A stretch of 64,000 nucleotides of DNA from Zizania palustris (lineage: Eukaryota > Streptophyta > Magnoliopsida > Poales > Poaceae), in assembly GCA_019279435.1 (NCBI GenBank), contig JAAALK010000080.1:94960311-95024310 (forward strand). Direction: 5' to 3'. Below the pieces are notes generated by a model. The model was not told the origin of the DNA and made no database searches. It saw only the letters and a program-made list of their open reading frames with translations. Both the position numbers and the translations under genes were made by a program. Within the stretch, counting starts at the first letter, position 1. Every line of letters begins with the position of its first letter. Positions 11,240 to 23,194 of this stretch are shown here, piece by piece.

Positions 11240-14200
11240 TTAAGTATGGACCTTCGGGTCAAACCAAGCCTTCGCCTGCTGATGATAATTTGATAAATTG
11301 GCTACAACTCGAAGTCTTGTCTCCTCTGTTAAATCCAGCGAAGCTTGTCTTTCTCCTTCAATCTCCGGTTTGGTGCTGCGAAGTAATCCTCCTTTGAGCT
11401 CCGTTGGAGTCATATCTTCATCTCCGAATAGCAATCTGAATGGAGTGAAACCTGTGGACCTTGTTTGCGTAGTCCGAATGGACCATAAAATTTTCGGATG
11501 TTCTTCGGTCCACAGTCCTTTTGATAATCCTACTATCCTTCGATTTAGCCCTGACAAAATATTTCCATTGGCTCTTTCTATAGCTCCATTAGACTGAGGA
11601 TGCCTCACTGCAGCAAAACATAACTGGATGCCTAGATCTTCGCAGAACTTTCTGAAAGGTTCTGCATCGAACTGTGTTCCATTATCAACTGTGTGTTGTC
11701 TAGGCACTTCGAACCAGCAAATGATACTCTTCCAAAAGAATTTCTGTACATTGTTCGAAGTGATAGCTGTTAAGGGCTCTACTTCTACCCACTTAGAAAA
11801 ATATTCAATAGCTACCACTGTGAACTTTAAATTTCCCTTAGCTACTGGAAAGGGACCAATCAAATCCATACCCCATCTGGCCATGGGCCATACCGGAGCA
11901 ATAACTTGAAGAGTTGTTGGTGAGCGATGACTCCGTCGACCCATCCACTGACATCCTTGGCATGTGCGGACTAAGTTCTCCGCATCTGCTACTATCGTAG
12001 GCCAATAAAGCCCTTGGCGAAGTGTTTATCCTGCCAAAGCTCGAGGGGCCATATGGCTACCGCAAAGCCCTTCATGAATTTCTCGAAGAATATCTTGGCC
12101 TTCGGTTTGGGTTATACATCGGAGTAAAGGGGAACATACTCCGGCCTTGTATAAAATACCATTGATTATTTGATAATTCCTGGCCCTGAGTTTCAATCTT
12201 GAAAACTGTGGCTCTTCAAATGAATTTGCTCCTCCTTGCAAAAGTTCCATGATCGAATTTCTCCAATCTGTACTTGGAATGCAAAGAATCTCTACGGAGG
12301 GAATTTGTGGCACCGAAGGTGTAGTGAGCTCCTCATAAAAAGCCTCTTCTGGTATATCCATAGCTCCGGCTGCAGCTTTTGCTAAGATGTCTGCTTGCAC
12401 ATTTTCTGCTCTTGGTATACTCCGAATGGAAATACCCTTGAATTGTGCTTCGATCTTACGGATTTCTTCTAAGTACTTTGCAAGCTGTGGATGCCGAACT
12501 TGAAAACTTTTATCTACGTGCCCTGCTACTATTTGAGAATCTGTCTTTATAACAACTCTTGTAGCCCCTAGAGCACGTGCTTTTCGGAGTCACAATAAAA
12601 TCCCTTCATACTCCGCTATATTATTGGTAGACTTAAAGTTGAGTCTTGTGGAGTACATTGCTCTTTGCCTTGAAGGCGAAATTAAAACTGCTCCAACACC
12701 TGCTCCGGATGCTTGGAAAGCCCCATCAGAAAAAACAGTCCAAATTCCTTCACTTGACTTCTCCAGAACCCACGTTGCAGGGGGAGTCCATTCTGCTACA
12801 AAATCTGCTAAGACTTGCAATTTGATTGCTGTCCTTGCGAGAAAGGATATGCCGAAGGGTGCTAGTTCAACTGCCCACTTTCCAATTCTCCCAGTGGAAT
12901 CTTTACTTCGGAGCATATCTCCCAAAGGATACGAAGTTGGTACAATTACATTATGAGCTAAAAAATAATGTCTCAACTTCCTCGAAGCCATTATCAGAGC
13001 ATAAGTGAACTTTTCGAGCTCGGAATACCTTGTCTTCGCTCCTGATAATTCTTCGGACACAAAATAAACTGGATTTTGTACCAACTTCCCATTGAAATCA
13101 ACTTCTCTAACAAGGACTGCGCTGACAGCAGAGCTTGTAGCTGCAAGGTAAAGGAGTAGGGTTTCGTCCGCAATAGGCACCGTGAGTGTAGCAAGATTAC
13201 TGAGATACTCTTTAATATCTTCGAAGCTTTTTTGACACTCCGGTGTCCATGCAAAATCTTCGGACCTTTTCAATGCTTTAAAGATGGGCAAACTTCTCTC
13301 CGCAGACCTTGCTAAAAATTTGCTAAGTGCTGCCAGACGACCAGTCAGCTTTTGTACTTGCTTTAAATTTTCTGGAGGAGCCATCTTCTGTAGGGCAATT
13401 ATTTGAGTAGGGCTAGCTTCAATCCCTCTGCTTGAAACTAAATACCCTAACAACTTCCCAGCCTTAGCTCCGAAGATACATTTCTCGGGGTTAAGACGAA
13501 TCCCACATGCCCGAAGGCTATTAAATGTTTCTGCTAAGTCTAGGCTATGTTGGTGCTTTAAAGCACTCTTTATTACAATATCATCCATATAGGCCTCTAC
13601 ATTGCGACCTAATTGATGGCCCAGAGCTTTAGCAACTAACCTCGAAAAAGTAGCCCCGACATTTCTTAAGCCAAAGAGCATTCTTACATAACAGAAGACT
13701 CCTGAGGGAGTTACGAAGCTTGTCTTGATTTCATCTTCGCGTTTCAACCATATCTGATGATAACCGGTGTACGCGTCAAGGAAGCTTAATAACTTCGAAC
13801 CTGCAGTGGAGTCGACCAATTGATCAATTCGGGGCATGGGGTAGGGGTCACGAGGGCATGCTTTATTCAAGGATGTGAAATCAATGCACATGCGCCACTT
13901 CCCGGAGGATTTCTTCCTGACGAAGACTGGGTTGGCTAACCATTCTGTGTGAGCCACTTCTCTGATAATCCCAGCCTTCAGCAATTTTTCAACTTCGTCT
14001 TTAGCAAGAACAGCTCTTTCTGCAGACATTTTTCGGAGTCCTTGCTGAATAGGCCAGGCCTTTGGGTTTACAAGTAAACTGTGCTCAATAATATCCCGAC
14101 TGACTCCAGTGATGTCTTCGTCAGACCAAGCAAAGACATCTAAATTCTCCTCAACTACTTTTTCCAAGGAGGTGGCAACTTCTGGAGGTAAATCTTTACC

Positions 14201-14677
14201 AAATTGAAATGAATATTCTTTACCATCTTTAACAATAACCTTCGTTGCAATCTCTCCTTCAGGACTTGGTCTTGGGAAGGATTTCTTTGAAGATTCGCTA
14301 GGAGCAGAAAAATTTTCTTGATTATCTTGCACACTATTCACTTGTCTTGGATCAAGAGGGGGGCCATGACCATACTCCGCTCTTTGGGCGATAGCTTGAT
14401 CTCCGAAGATAGTGAGCACTCCCGCTTGTGTGGGCATCTTCATGCACAAGTAATTGTGGTGTGCCACAGCTCCGAACTGATTTAACATGCCTCTTCCGAA
14501 GATGACGTTGTAGGCATATGGAGCATCCACGACGTCGAAGATTACTTCCTCTGTCCTGGCTAACAATCCTTCTCCGAAGGTAACTTCCAGGCCAATTTGG
14601 CCGAGTGCATCAAGCGGAGGTCCTGCGAAGCCTTGCAAAGGACGAGCGCTGGAAGAAGGTGCTTCCTGGAGATGCAT
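11240..14677 (-). pseudogene. E1 pol: reverse transcriptase, RNase H, aRNase H, integrase
   Basis: One reading frame runs from 14677 to 11240, broken only by a TGA at 12590-12588 (where a Trp is expected) and a TAA at about 12025. RT motifs include KWRMCIDFTSLNKACPRD, SFLDAYTGYHQI, FGLRNVGATFSR and YMDDIVIKS. RNase H follows (LYLAATSSAVSAVLVRE), then the second RNase H (WTVFSDGAFQASGAGVGAVL, NNIAEYEG). Integrase has its zinc region (GLCGSHMAPRAL), then Asp in GMDLIGPF, Asp in VDNGTQFD and Glu in SNGAIERANG. The element could be nearly complete apart from these stops, the gag stops and a frameshift in protease. Confidence 0.9.
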
Positions 14678-16446
14678 AATTGATCGAAGGCTTGAACAAA
14701 AATAATGTCTGCCGAACTCCCTCCGTCAATTAGCACTCTTCGAACCTCAGTTCCTGCAATGTCGGCAGTAATGACAAGTGGGTCTACATGTGGAAATTTA
14801 ATGCCAGCTGCATCCTCTTCAGAAAAAGATATTGGTACATGGGACCATTCAGGCATAGCAGCTGCAGACGACGAAGTTCCAATATGCCCCACTTCTCTGA
14901 CATACTCTCTTCTCTGCATTTTTGACATGCTTCCAAGAGTCCCTCCTCTGGAGATTGGGAGGACTACTCTTTTTCCTCGGTCTTGCCCTTCTTCCTGCTT
15001 CGGAGGTGGCATAACATTGACCACCGGAGGGTGCCTTGCTGGATAAAAGTTCTCTATTCGCGCCACAGCCTGGACAGGCTCTGGACGCACTTCGGCTTGA
15101 ACTCAGTCAGTAGTACCTCGACCTGAAGTTCTCTCTAAATACTCTCCTCTCAGAGTTAGTATAGCCTTGCACGCGTCAGTTGCGTGACTTCGGTTCTCAC
15201 CATGAATGCAGCATAAGAAAGTTTGGCCTTTTCCGGCCGATTTCCCTGGAGGCCTCCAACTGCTGGTTTTACTTCCCGAAGGTTTTGAAGCTCTTTGGGC
15301 AAACTTTTGCGGAGGTGCAATGTTCAGAACTTCTGAACAAGGATGCTTTTGCCCCCTTCTCCTATCATGCTGAGCTTCGAAGACAGGTCCTTGTGGCTGT
15401 GCCGAAGTTTTCACTTCCAATTTTACCTCCTGCAGTATGGACGGAGTAGCTGCAGTTCTCCGAAGCCAGCCCTCTTCTGACCTTGCATATTCTTCAAAAT
15501 AGGACATCAGCTGAGAAACAGAAGATATGCTTTTCCGATGAAGTTTATCGAGGAGGCCTGGATGAATGACTCCTTCCCGAGCTGCGTCAACTACTAAAGA
15601 CGTAGTTAACCCTCGGATCTGTGACTTCGTATGAGCGAAGCGCTTGAAGTATTGTCTTAAGGTTTCTCCAGGGAGCTGCTTCACCTGGAAAAGACTTCCC
15701 GTCGACATTGGAGGCACGAAGGTGCCCTGGAAGTTACTCACGAACTTTTTCTTCAATTGCCCCCATGAACTGATTGATCCTGGTTTTAAAGACCAGAACC
15801 ATCGCAAAGCTACTCCTTGTAGAGCTAGGGGGAAACATTTTGCCATGGTGTCCCGCACTCCTCCACTGGCTTCAATTGCCAAAGCATAAGATCGGACAAA
15901 TTCTCCAGGATCTTCATCTCCGGCATACTTGCAAAGCTTCGAAGTCTTAAACTTCGGGTCGAAGCGAACTTTTTGCAGTTCGGGATGCAGCGGAGACTCG
16001 GTATCAAAGGAGGCGTTCTCCGGGGCTTCAGGATAGATAGGTTCGTCGTCTTTAGGCACTTCAGGAATAACTGGGATGGCTTGAGAGCGAAGCCTATTTG
16101 CAGCTTCTTGCCGCCATCTCGCTACTTCGGCTTGGAGACTAGCCATTTGAGCGGCCATATCACCAAAATTGTCTTCATCTCCTCCGGAAGGATCTTCCGA
16201 GTCTTGAGAACTGTAAGGATCAGTTCGGAGTGGAACTTGAGGTGGAAGAGGAACTCCGGGTGGTCGAAGTATAGATGGAGTTGGTGGAGGAACTCCGTAT
16301 GCTCGAGGAATGGGAATCCTTTCCGGAGTTTGAGGTGGAGGAAATGTCGAAGGTCCTCCGACCTCAACTGTGTCTGGAGATATCACTCCGGAGGTCCGAG
16401 GGGACCTCCGAACAGGGTTACCAGTTGCGCTTCACTTAGGAGGCAT
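14560..16446 (-). pseudogene. E1 gag and protease (broken)
   Basis: The ATG nearest the PBS is at 16446. The frame meets TGA at codon 5, consistent with CGA to TGA decay, and then continues open to 15103. It has a Pro-rich N-terminus, a retrotransposon gag core (KFKTSKLCKYAGDEDPGEFV, ALQGVALRWFWSLKPGSISS) and a Cys/His knuckle-like end (CCIHGENRSHATDAC). A second TGA at about 15103 is followed in the same frame by protease with VLIDGGSSADIIF at the active site. The frame shifts at about 14680, just after this motif, before pol begins. The ORF 15103-16386 alone gives 427 residues. Confidence 0.87.
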
Positions 16447-16488
16447 GGTGTAAGAAGTTGGTAGAGAACGAAGTTTCTTGGACTATGT

Positions 16489-16506
16489 TCCCCACGGACG
16501 GCGCCA
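16489..16506 (-). promoter_or_regulatory. E1 primer-binding site
   Basis: The minus-strand reading is TGGCGCCGTCCGTGGGGA, two bases inside the end of the 5' LTR. It is identical over 18 bases to the PBS of E2 (53133-53150). The priming tRNA is not assigned with certainty; tRNA-Asp-like sites have a similar start. Confidence 0.85.
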
Positions 16507-16508
16507 AC

Positions 16509-17003
16509 TGTTGGCGTAAAAGATTACGCTAACAGGTTTCTGAAGATTAGAAACTAACAAACGAAGTGTTTGTGAAGGAAACTATTCCAAGCCTCCGAAA
16601 GGATAATAACTTAGAATGGTTCGAAAGTGTGTATTGAATAACTTGTATTCGGTCCCTATTACAGGGTAAAACGGGAGGTATTTATAGGCCCAAACATTAA
16701 GGAAAAGACCTTTTTACCCCTCTATTACAACCGACATAGTGGAAACTATTCGGTACTCTTAATAGGGCTAAAATGGTAAAAGACTAATCTAGTTAGAAAG
16801 AAGATAAGTCTTCCATCTTAGCTGGCAAAGAGGTTCCTGGAAGAGTCCATGTTCGAAGATGTACTCCAAACTAGAGCCCGTCATCATACTTCGAACTTGA
16901 CTGGATGCATCTCTGAAATTATATATCGGACATCTTCATCTTAATCACCAGTCTTTATCTTGTTGCTGCGATAATCTTGAAGATGGAATATTTTCCCCCA
17001 ACA
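16509..17003 (-). repeat. E1 5' LTR (495 bp, complete)
   Basis: Runs tgttggcgtaaaagattacg to tttcccccaaca on the plus strand. The minus-strand start TGTTGGGGGAAAATATTCC resembles the start of the E2 LTR. The TATA box (CCTATAAATA on the minus strand, 16690-16681) is retained here but deleted from the other LTR. Confidence 0.95.
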
Positions 17004-17008
17004 ATCAA
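17004..17008. repeat. E1 target-site duplication, right copy
   Basis: atcaa, identical to 5875-5879. Confidence 0.95.
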
Positions 17009-17775
17009 GTTCATAGCACGTTGATATGTAGCGCCAGCATTCTTTAAACCAAAAGTCATTACCATCCACTCAAACAAGCCGACAAAACAAGGGCATCAAA
17101 AAGATGTCTTGTATACATCCTCTTTGGCCATAAAGATTTGATTATAACCAGCGTTGCCATCAAGAAAACTTAGTACCTTGTGTCCTGAAGCATCGTTAAT
17201 CAACATGTCGGCTATTGCCATGGGATACTCGTCCTTCGGAGTGGCCTTGTTCAAATACCTAAAATCAATACACACGCAATTCTTGCCACTTTCTTTCTTC
17301 TCTACAGGCACAATGTTAGCAACCCATTCAGCATACCTACATGACCCAATAAACTCAGCCTTGAGTAACCGTTCTATCTCTTCTTTAACTCGGTCGTACA
17401 TAGCTGAATTAGAGCGACGAGGGGCTGTTTATAAGGCCTAAACCTGGGTTTGATAGGCAGCCGATGCTCCACGAGCTCATGGCTAAGTCCAGGCACTTCA
17501 CTATACTCCCATGAGAAACGATCGACATACGACCAAAGCAACTGTATTACTTCATCCTTTTCATCAGCCTGCAATTTTTTGTTTACAAAATTCATCCTTG
17601 GAATACTACCATCGCCTATATCGACCTCTTCTAGAGGATCAGCCAACGCAAAGCCTTGACCTAACTTTTCTACTTCGCTAAAATCTTCAATGGCTTCGGC
17701 AACACCGTCATTAGAAGACCGATACTGCTCCACACGAGACTTTAGCCAATCAAGATTAATCTTACCCGACATGAC
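17009..17775 (-). pseudogene. E3 reverse transcriptase 5' part and upstream linker
   Basis: The frame 17772-17374 is the segment before RT (ALADPLEEVDIGDGSIPR, SWEYSEVPGLSHELVEHRLP). The overlapping frame 17401-17096 starts the RT fold (LLKAEFIGSCRYAEWVANIV, CIDFRYLNKATPKDEYPM, SFLDGNAGYNQIF). A frameshift near 17390 separates them and a stop follows at about 17096. The same region of E4 lies at 63425-64000. Confidence 0.85.
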
Positions 17776-18020
17776 TACTAATTTAGAGATAGCCGTGCTA
17801 CACTAGCCGGCTTTACAGACATGGGAATAAAACATCCCTCCGACATGCTAAAAAATTAATAATCCGAGAGATCTCTAACTGATTGACAATCTACCTTATC
17901 ATGGATGGCGTCAATAGAAACACTGGCCAAAGAAACTTGGGCCGAAGTATAAGATGGTACAACCTCCACATCATTGCCGTCCCACTGAATCAAGCACTGG
18001 TGCAAAGTAGACGGAATACA

Positions 18021-18706
18021 TCAATTTGCGTGAATCCAGTCATGCCCAAGTATCACACTGTAGTTACCTTGCACATCGACGATGAAGAACCCCGTTGGCA
18101 ACGTCTTGTTTCCCACCATTAGCTCTAGAGAAAGTACGCAATTGGCCTCGGAGCTCTTGCCATTGAAGCCGTTGAGCGTCAGGTTGATCCTCATCAAGTC
18201 ATCTTCATTCTTGCCGAGCTTCTTTAGAAGAGAGTACGGCATCAGGTTGATGGTGGTGCCTCCATCTATAAGCATCCTCGAGATCAGCTTCCCGTCGATG
18301 TGCCCTTGATATAGAGCAGCTTAAATTGACGAGTCGTATCCTCAAGCTTCTCGAAAATAGCCTCATGTGGGCCGAGGCTCAACTGAGCGACCTCGGCCTC
18401 ATCCTGTGGTAGAGCAAACTCAGCAGGCAGCATGACGGCATTTATGTCCATCGCTTGAGGAGGGGGCCCCTCGGAGACGGGCGTGTAGTCGTCGTCCATC
18501 AGATCATCCACGTCGTTGCTCGGAGTTGTAGCCTGGTTGTCCATGGCAACCGGCTTCGGCTTCCATACCTGTCTCGCTGATGGTCGGAGATGGATCTCCT
18601 CGAACACGACATTTCGCTCATCCTCGGCCTCTTCACGCGCATCTCCTGGGCTCAAAGACATTGTAGCCGCCTTTTCTGGGACTTGCTCATACCTGGTGGT
18701 GCCCAC
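18021..18706 (-). pseudogene. E3 protease region
   Basis: The frame 18275-18021 carries an aspartic-protease-like site, MLIDGGTTINLMPYSLLKKL, and the second conserved region ending VILGHDWIHAN. The frame 18706-18284 is the segment upstream (AEFALPQDEAEVAQLSLGPH). They are separated by a frameshift near 18280. The E4 homologue at 43454-44296 is continuous across this point, which confirms the break. Confidence 0.85.
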
Positions 18707-21560
18707 GATGGCTGCGACTTAGTGTCGGGCGCCACAACTTTGTTCCTGGAATTTTTGGCCGAATGGGAATTGCCCGGATTGGCCTCGACAATTTTGTGCT
18801 TGGCGGATTTTTGTTCCTGCTCCCTGTCGGTCAGACTGGCCTTACTGGGCTGGTTTGACCGAGCTCTGTCTGTTGGACCGGCCATGGTGGGCCGGTCTGA
18901 CCAACTGGTGTCGGTGTCCTGCAAAGAGCCGGTCGGACCGGCCATAATAGGCCGGTCAGACTGAAGTGGTAAAGGTGGTCTGACCAGCCCTAGGGCTGCG
19001 GTTAGACCAACCGTCTCCTCGGGTGGCCTTGGCGGTTCACCTTCGCCTTGCTCTGTAGAGGTCCCCTTAGGGATTGGGACGTCCTGGGACCCCACTTTGA
19101 TGATGATAGCTTTAGAGCGCACCTCTGGACATCCTCGTGGTGCAACGGATAGTCTGGAGAAGACATCGCCCCTTGGAGCGCCCATTTCATCCTGCATGTT
19201 ATAAAATCCGGGTGGCACGAATGGAGCAATATAATATGGCATAGGGTACCAGGGAGGCAGAAAGTAGCAAGGTGTCCACTGTGCCATCGACAGATGGTAC
19301 AGTGGTAGAGGGAAAGGTGGCTCCAATGGCCTCGGCCATCGTGGGTCAAACCCACTCTTCCGAGGGCGTCCCAGCCTCGCTGGAGGTCCCGACCGAGTGC
19401 TCGTCTTCTCGGCCCTCTTCTGGTTCTTCTGGAGCAGCATGTTGTATGTCACCCTCGGCTTCTTGCGATTCGCAGCCGAAGATGATGCATTGGTATTCAC
19501 TTTCCACACTCCTACCTCACGGTTATTTGGCACGAGCGTGTTTGGGCGTGGTTCCCCGATCATGACCTCCTTCCACTTAGCAGACTCGGCTTGCTCGGGC
19601 CGAATCAGCACCTTCTTCCCATCGAGATCGATAGTGTTCGTGGGGAAAGGGACCTGGTCAAGCTTCATCTTGGGACTTGTATCCAATTTCAATCATCCCT
19701 CTTCTATGGCTGATTGAACCTGCTGACGAAAAACATTGCAATCGTTAGTAGAATGAGAATGAGAATCATGCCACTTACAATAAGCCCGCTTCTTCAAGTC
19801 ATCGGCCGTCGGAATGACGTGACCCATCGTTAACATGGTAAGCTTGTTTTTCAACAAAAAATCAAATATCTTATCACACTTGGTTACATCAAAAGAATAC
19901 TTCACCTCGCTGGGATGACTCTTGGTGGGAGACAACCGTAACTCAGTGCAAGTGATGGGCTTGGCCTTACTAGACCAAGTCCACTCCACGGTGTACATAT
20001 CGGCCGAGTCATCCTCATTCTCTGATGATTCCTCATCGGAGTGCGGCATGACGTGAACCTCGGCCTTGGGCTTGTTAAATGTCTTGGTGAATTTTCTACT
20101 TTTGGCTCGGCTTTCCTGAACCAAAGCCTTCTGCAGCACCTGACAAACATCAAAGAAATCCTAGCCATCTAGTTTCTCCTTAAGTTCAGAGTGAAGACCG
20201 TTAAAAGCTCAGTCGACCAAGTCTCTATCAGAAATGTTCAAAGTAAAACATCGGTTTCTAGTGTCCTTAAAATGCTTAACGTACTCAGAGATACTCTCGT
20301 TAGCCTTCTGTCTAATCGATGTCAAGTATGAAAGTCTAAGATCGGTCTCCCTAGTATAAAATAGTCATGGAACTTCTGCTCCAACTGGGCCCAAGTCTGA
20401 GTGGAGTTCGGCGGTAATGCTAAAAACCAAGTGAAAGCGGTGCCAGAAAGCGATAGAGAAAACAATCTAACCTTCAAAGAATCCGACCCACTAGCTTCGC
20501 CACACTATGCTAAGAACTGACCTATGTACTATAGGGTGGTCTTACTACATTTGCTGTCAAATTTTGTAAACTCGGGCACCCTAAATCCACGCGGGTACGG
20601 GATGGTGTCAAAGTAATCAGGGTATGGCTTTTGATAAACCCTACCCCATCCTCTAGGTGTCCAACCCGCAACTTCCCTAAATAGTGCGCGAATCCTCTCA
20701 TCGAGTTCGTCTACGCCTAATGCCTGTGTGTGTCTCATGTGGGGGCGCAACACATGGTGGTATATCACGGCGTCCGCCATGTGGCTCCTCCTCTCGTAGT
20801 GGCTCACGATACGGGATGTTATCAGGCCTTTGCGGGTGTGTGAGAGCAGGAGGTGCGGGCAGCGTGGGGAGAGGTAGTGTAGGCACGGGCGGCGATGACG
20901 CATAATATGTGGCAGGAGCGGTCTGACCGGCCATAGGGCCAGTCTGACCGAAGGTATAATGGCCGGTTAGATCATCGTGATGGACGGTTTACCGACCGTT
21001 GTCGTCTGAGTAATTCGGCACATGTCGGTCTGACCAGCCCATGGGCAGGTCTGACCGACAGGTCATGCAGGACCTCGGTCATGGATGGTGTGGCCGAGGA
21101 CATGACAACTTTTCCGGTACTCCCATCGGTTCTACTGTATACGCGGTGAACAGGGGGTACACTAGCTATTGGAGTCGGGGAAATGACCTGAGAAAAGATG
21201 AATCTCCTAAACATCGCCTCCATCTTCGTATCCTACTTCGAGTCAACCATGTCTTCTACACGGTTTGTAATGGTAGCGCTAACAGCATGGTCAACAGCGC
21301 TGGCTATCCTTTGCTCGAGGTGCTAGGAGGAAATTCAAGGAGACGATGGTGTTACCTTAGCCCCGGAGAGATCGGGGATGTCGCCATCACGCTTGACGAA
21401 ACCACCGTGAGTCTTGGTGAAGCGGCCAAGAAAAAGAGTGTGAAGCTCCCTTGTCCTGGCCTCAAGATCTGCTCTATCCTCCTCGTAGAGGTCATCAATG
21501 GTAGGGACGATGATGTTGCCGTCATCGATCTCTGAGGTCCCCACCGGATTCATCGGAGTC
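18707..21560 (-). pseudogene. E3 gag and proline-rich linker (degenerate)
   Basis: Fragments in several frames match E4 gag. Frame 21223-20972 is N-terminal (SVPPVHRVYSRTDGST). Frame 20903-20529 contains GRVYQKPYPDYFDTIPYPRG. The stretch 20528-20170 is the capsid-like core with stops. Frame 20139-19693 ends in a Cys/His element (YCKWHDSHSHSTNDCNVF). Frame 19692-18652 is a long Pro-rich linker in which RPTMAGPT-type words repeat because the DNA holds GGCCGGTC palindromes. No single intact gag frame remains. Confidence 0.8.
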
Positions 21561-21627
21561 GAGGGTCCCATTGACGCAGAGGTAGTAGGTGTACCCATCA
21601 CTGATGTAGATGTGCTTGGTATGTTTG

Positions 21628-21645
21628 TCCCCAGCGGAGTCGCCA
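21628..21645 (-). promoter_or_regulatory. E3 primer-binding site
   Basis: The minus strand reads TGGCGACTCCGCTGGGGA, seven bases after the LTR end ...GTGTCAACA. I recall this sequence as the tRNA-Arg-type PBS of Ogre/Tat elements. E4 has the same site with one base changed (40473-40490). Confidence 0.8.
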
Positions 21646-21652
21646 AAAAGTG

Positions 21653-22931
21653 TGTTGACACGAAAATGTGCCCCCGCACTTAGCCCGGTTCGACGATCCA
21701 AAAACGGTGCGAGATGTTAACGTCGCGTTCCGACAATCCTTAAACCGTGGTAAGAGGATAATGGAGTCGCCGAGCAATCAAATAATATTAATATAAAATT
21801 ACTCAATTAACCAAAGTGTTGGAAAATAACTAATAATGATAAAAAACCTAATTGAACCCAACCGGCCAGAACAGGGCCGGTTGGACCGAAGCCTAACAAG
21901 CGGCCAGACCAGCCAAGGGGTCTGGTCAGACCGACGCTATGCCGCCGGTCGGTTCAGCGGTGCAAAGGTTTGGACGAAGGGGGCTTCAGCCTAGGTTTCG
22001 AAGTGCTTGCTGAAGGGTACCCTTCGGCTGGTCAGACCGAGGTTATACCTCCAGTCAAACTGTAGGCAACCGAAGGGGACAGGGAGTACTCCAGTGCGAA
22101 GGGTTCCTCTGATGCGATGGTAGGCTCACCTCCGGCGCAAAAAATACCTTCGATGTAGAGGGTTTTTGGGGTCCCCTACGAAGCTCGTTCAGACTAGCCT
22201 TAGGCTGCTGGTCGGACCATGGTGTGCCGATGCGTCAGATGACAGCGCGACACAGGTCAGTCGGACCGACAGTTCCTAGGAAGTTATCTCCGGGGCTGTG
22301 GCGACGTCTTCCCGTGGATGGATGGCAATGAAAGTTCTTGGAGAAGATGGGATAGATGAAACACTGCAAAAAATACCAAAAGATCAAAGTAATTCTGCCA
22401 GGAGACCAAATTACCAATAAAAACCGATAAAACCGATAGAAATCCATTACGTTGATGAAACAGACAATTCACGAGCAAACCGACACGGACTTACCATGAT
22501 TACGACGCGGCGGATGGATGGTTTACAGCGCAAACCAGCAAAGATGTATGTGCTAAGGTAAAACTAGGGCAAAGAAAGTAAATGCGATTCAAGGTAGATA
22601 ATAGATTTGATCTATTAGGGTTTTAGGGGGTTTCCTTGTATCGGCCTTGCCTCTATTTATAAAGGTTGGGCATGACGTCCTGGGCTTCTAATTGGAGTTA
22701 TGAACGAGTCCAAGTCATCAAAAAACAATTAGGGATAAAAAATACCCTAGAATCATCTAATTGTACACAGACACAGACTTGGCCGGTCTGACCGGAGTGG
22801 TGCCAGTCAGACCGGCGGCACATGGCCGGTTAGACCGGCCTGTGCCAAGAATTTGACATATTTTCAGCTAGGTTACCAAAATTTGATATTTTGACACCTT
22901 TAACCATTAATGCCATTTTTTGCTATCAACA
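21653..22931 (-). repeat. E3 5' LTR (about 1279 bp)
   Basis: On the minus strand it starts TGTTGATAGCAAAAAATGG at 22931 and ends ...CGTGTCAACA at about 21653. The TATA box (TTTATAAATAG) lies at about 22651-22663. Palindromic CCGGTCNGACCGG words occur both upstream of TATA (22780-22830) and in the transcribed part (21860-22270). It is followed on the plus strand by ccaga, the first bases of interrupted copia sequence. Confidence 0.88.
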
Positions 22932-23194
22932 CCAGAATCAATGGTGATCATTTTTCAATTTTAAAACATAAAATCCTTGCATATGACAAATATCAGATAT
23001 ATCATGTGAACTGAAGCAAAGCATGATCATCGACAGATATTCAAAAGCATATACTAGCAAGAATGAGTAAAGAAATTCAATTATATAACAGAAGAAAGCT
23101 CAAAGTGTGCATATATGAATATGTATGATATGAACTCACACAAAAAGACTCAATAAAAGAGTAAATAAGAAAGAAAAGACTCAAAATATCCTAA

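Larger units (their letters stand above)
5880..17003 (-). mobile_element. E1: Tat-type Ty3/gypsy element with gag-pol and an opposite-strand gene
   Basis: It is flanked by a perfect 5-bp duplication atcaa (5875-5879 and 17004-17008). On the minus strand it has a 5' LTR (17003-16509), PBS, gag-protease, RT-RNase H-aRNase H-integrase to about 11240, then a spacer, then a gene on the opposite strand (6711-10347), then the 3' LTR (6272-5880). Antisense genes between pol and the 3' LTR are known in Tat-clade grass elements such as maize Grande. Only a handful of substitutions separate the LTRs over the shared 390 bp, so insertion was fairly recent. A few stops and at least two frameshifts leave it non-functional now. 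Confidence 0.93.
2333..22931 (-). mobile_element. E3: Tat-type Ty3/gypsy LTR retrotransposon, degenerate, split by E1
   Basis: The order on the minus strand is 5' LTR (22931-21653), PBS (21645-21628), gag, protease, reverse transcriptase (RT), RNase H, a second archaeal-type RNase H, integrase, polypurine tract, and a truncated 3' LTR (3002-2333). The RT-RNH-aRNH-INT order and a PBS reading TGGCGACTCCGCTGGGGA (the type I recall as tRNA-Arg in Ogre elements) place it in the Tat/Ogre clade. E1 interrupts RT at 5880-17003. Stops and frameshifts are frequent, and the two LTRs differ at close to one base in ten over the stretch I compared, so it is old. It sits in C1: its outer end at 22931 abuts copia sequence, but the expected copia flank is absent on the other side. 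Confidence 0.88.
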
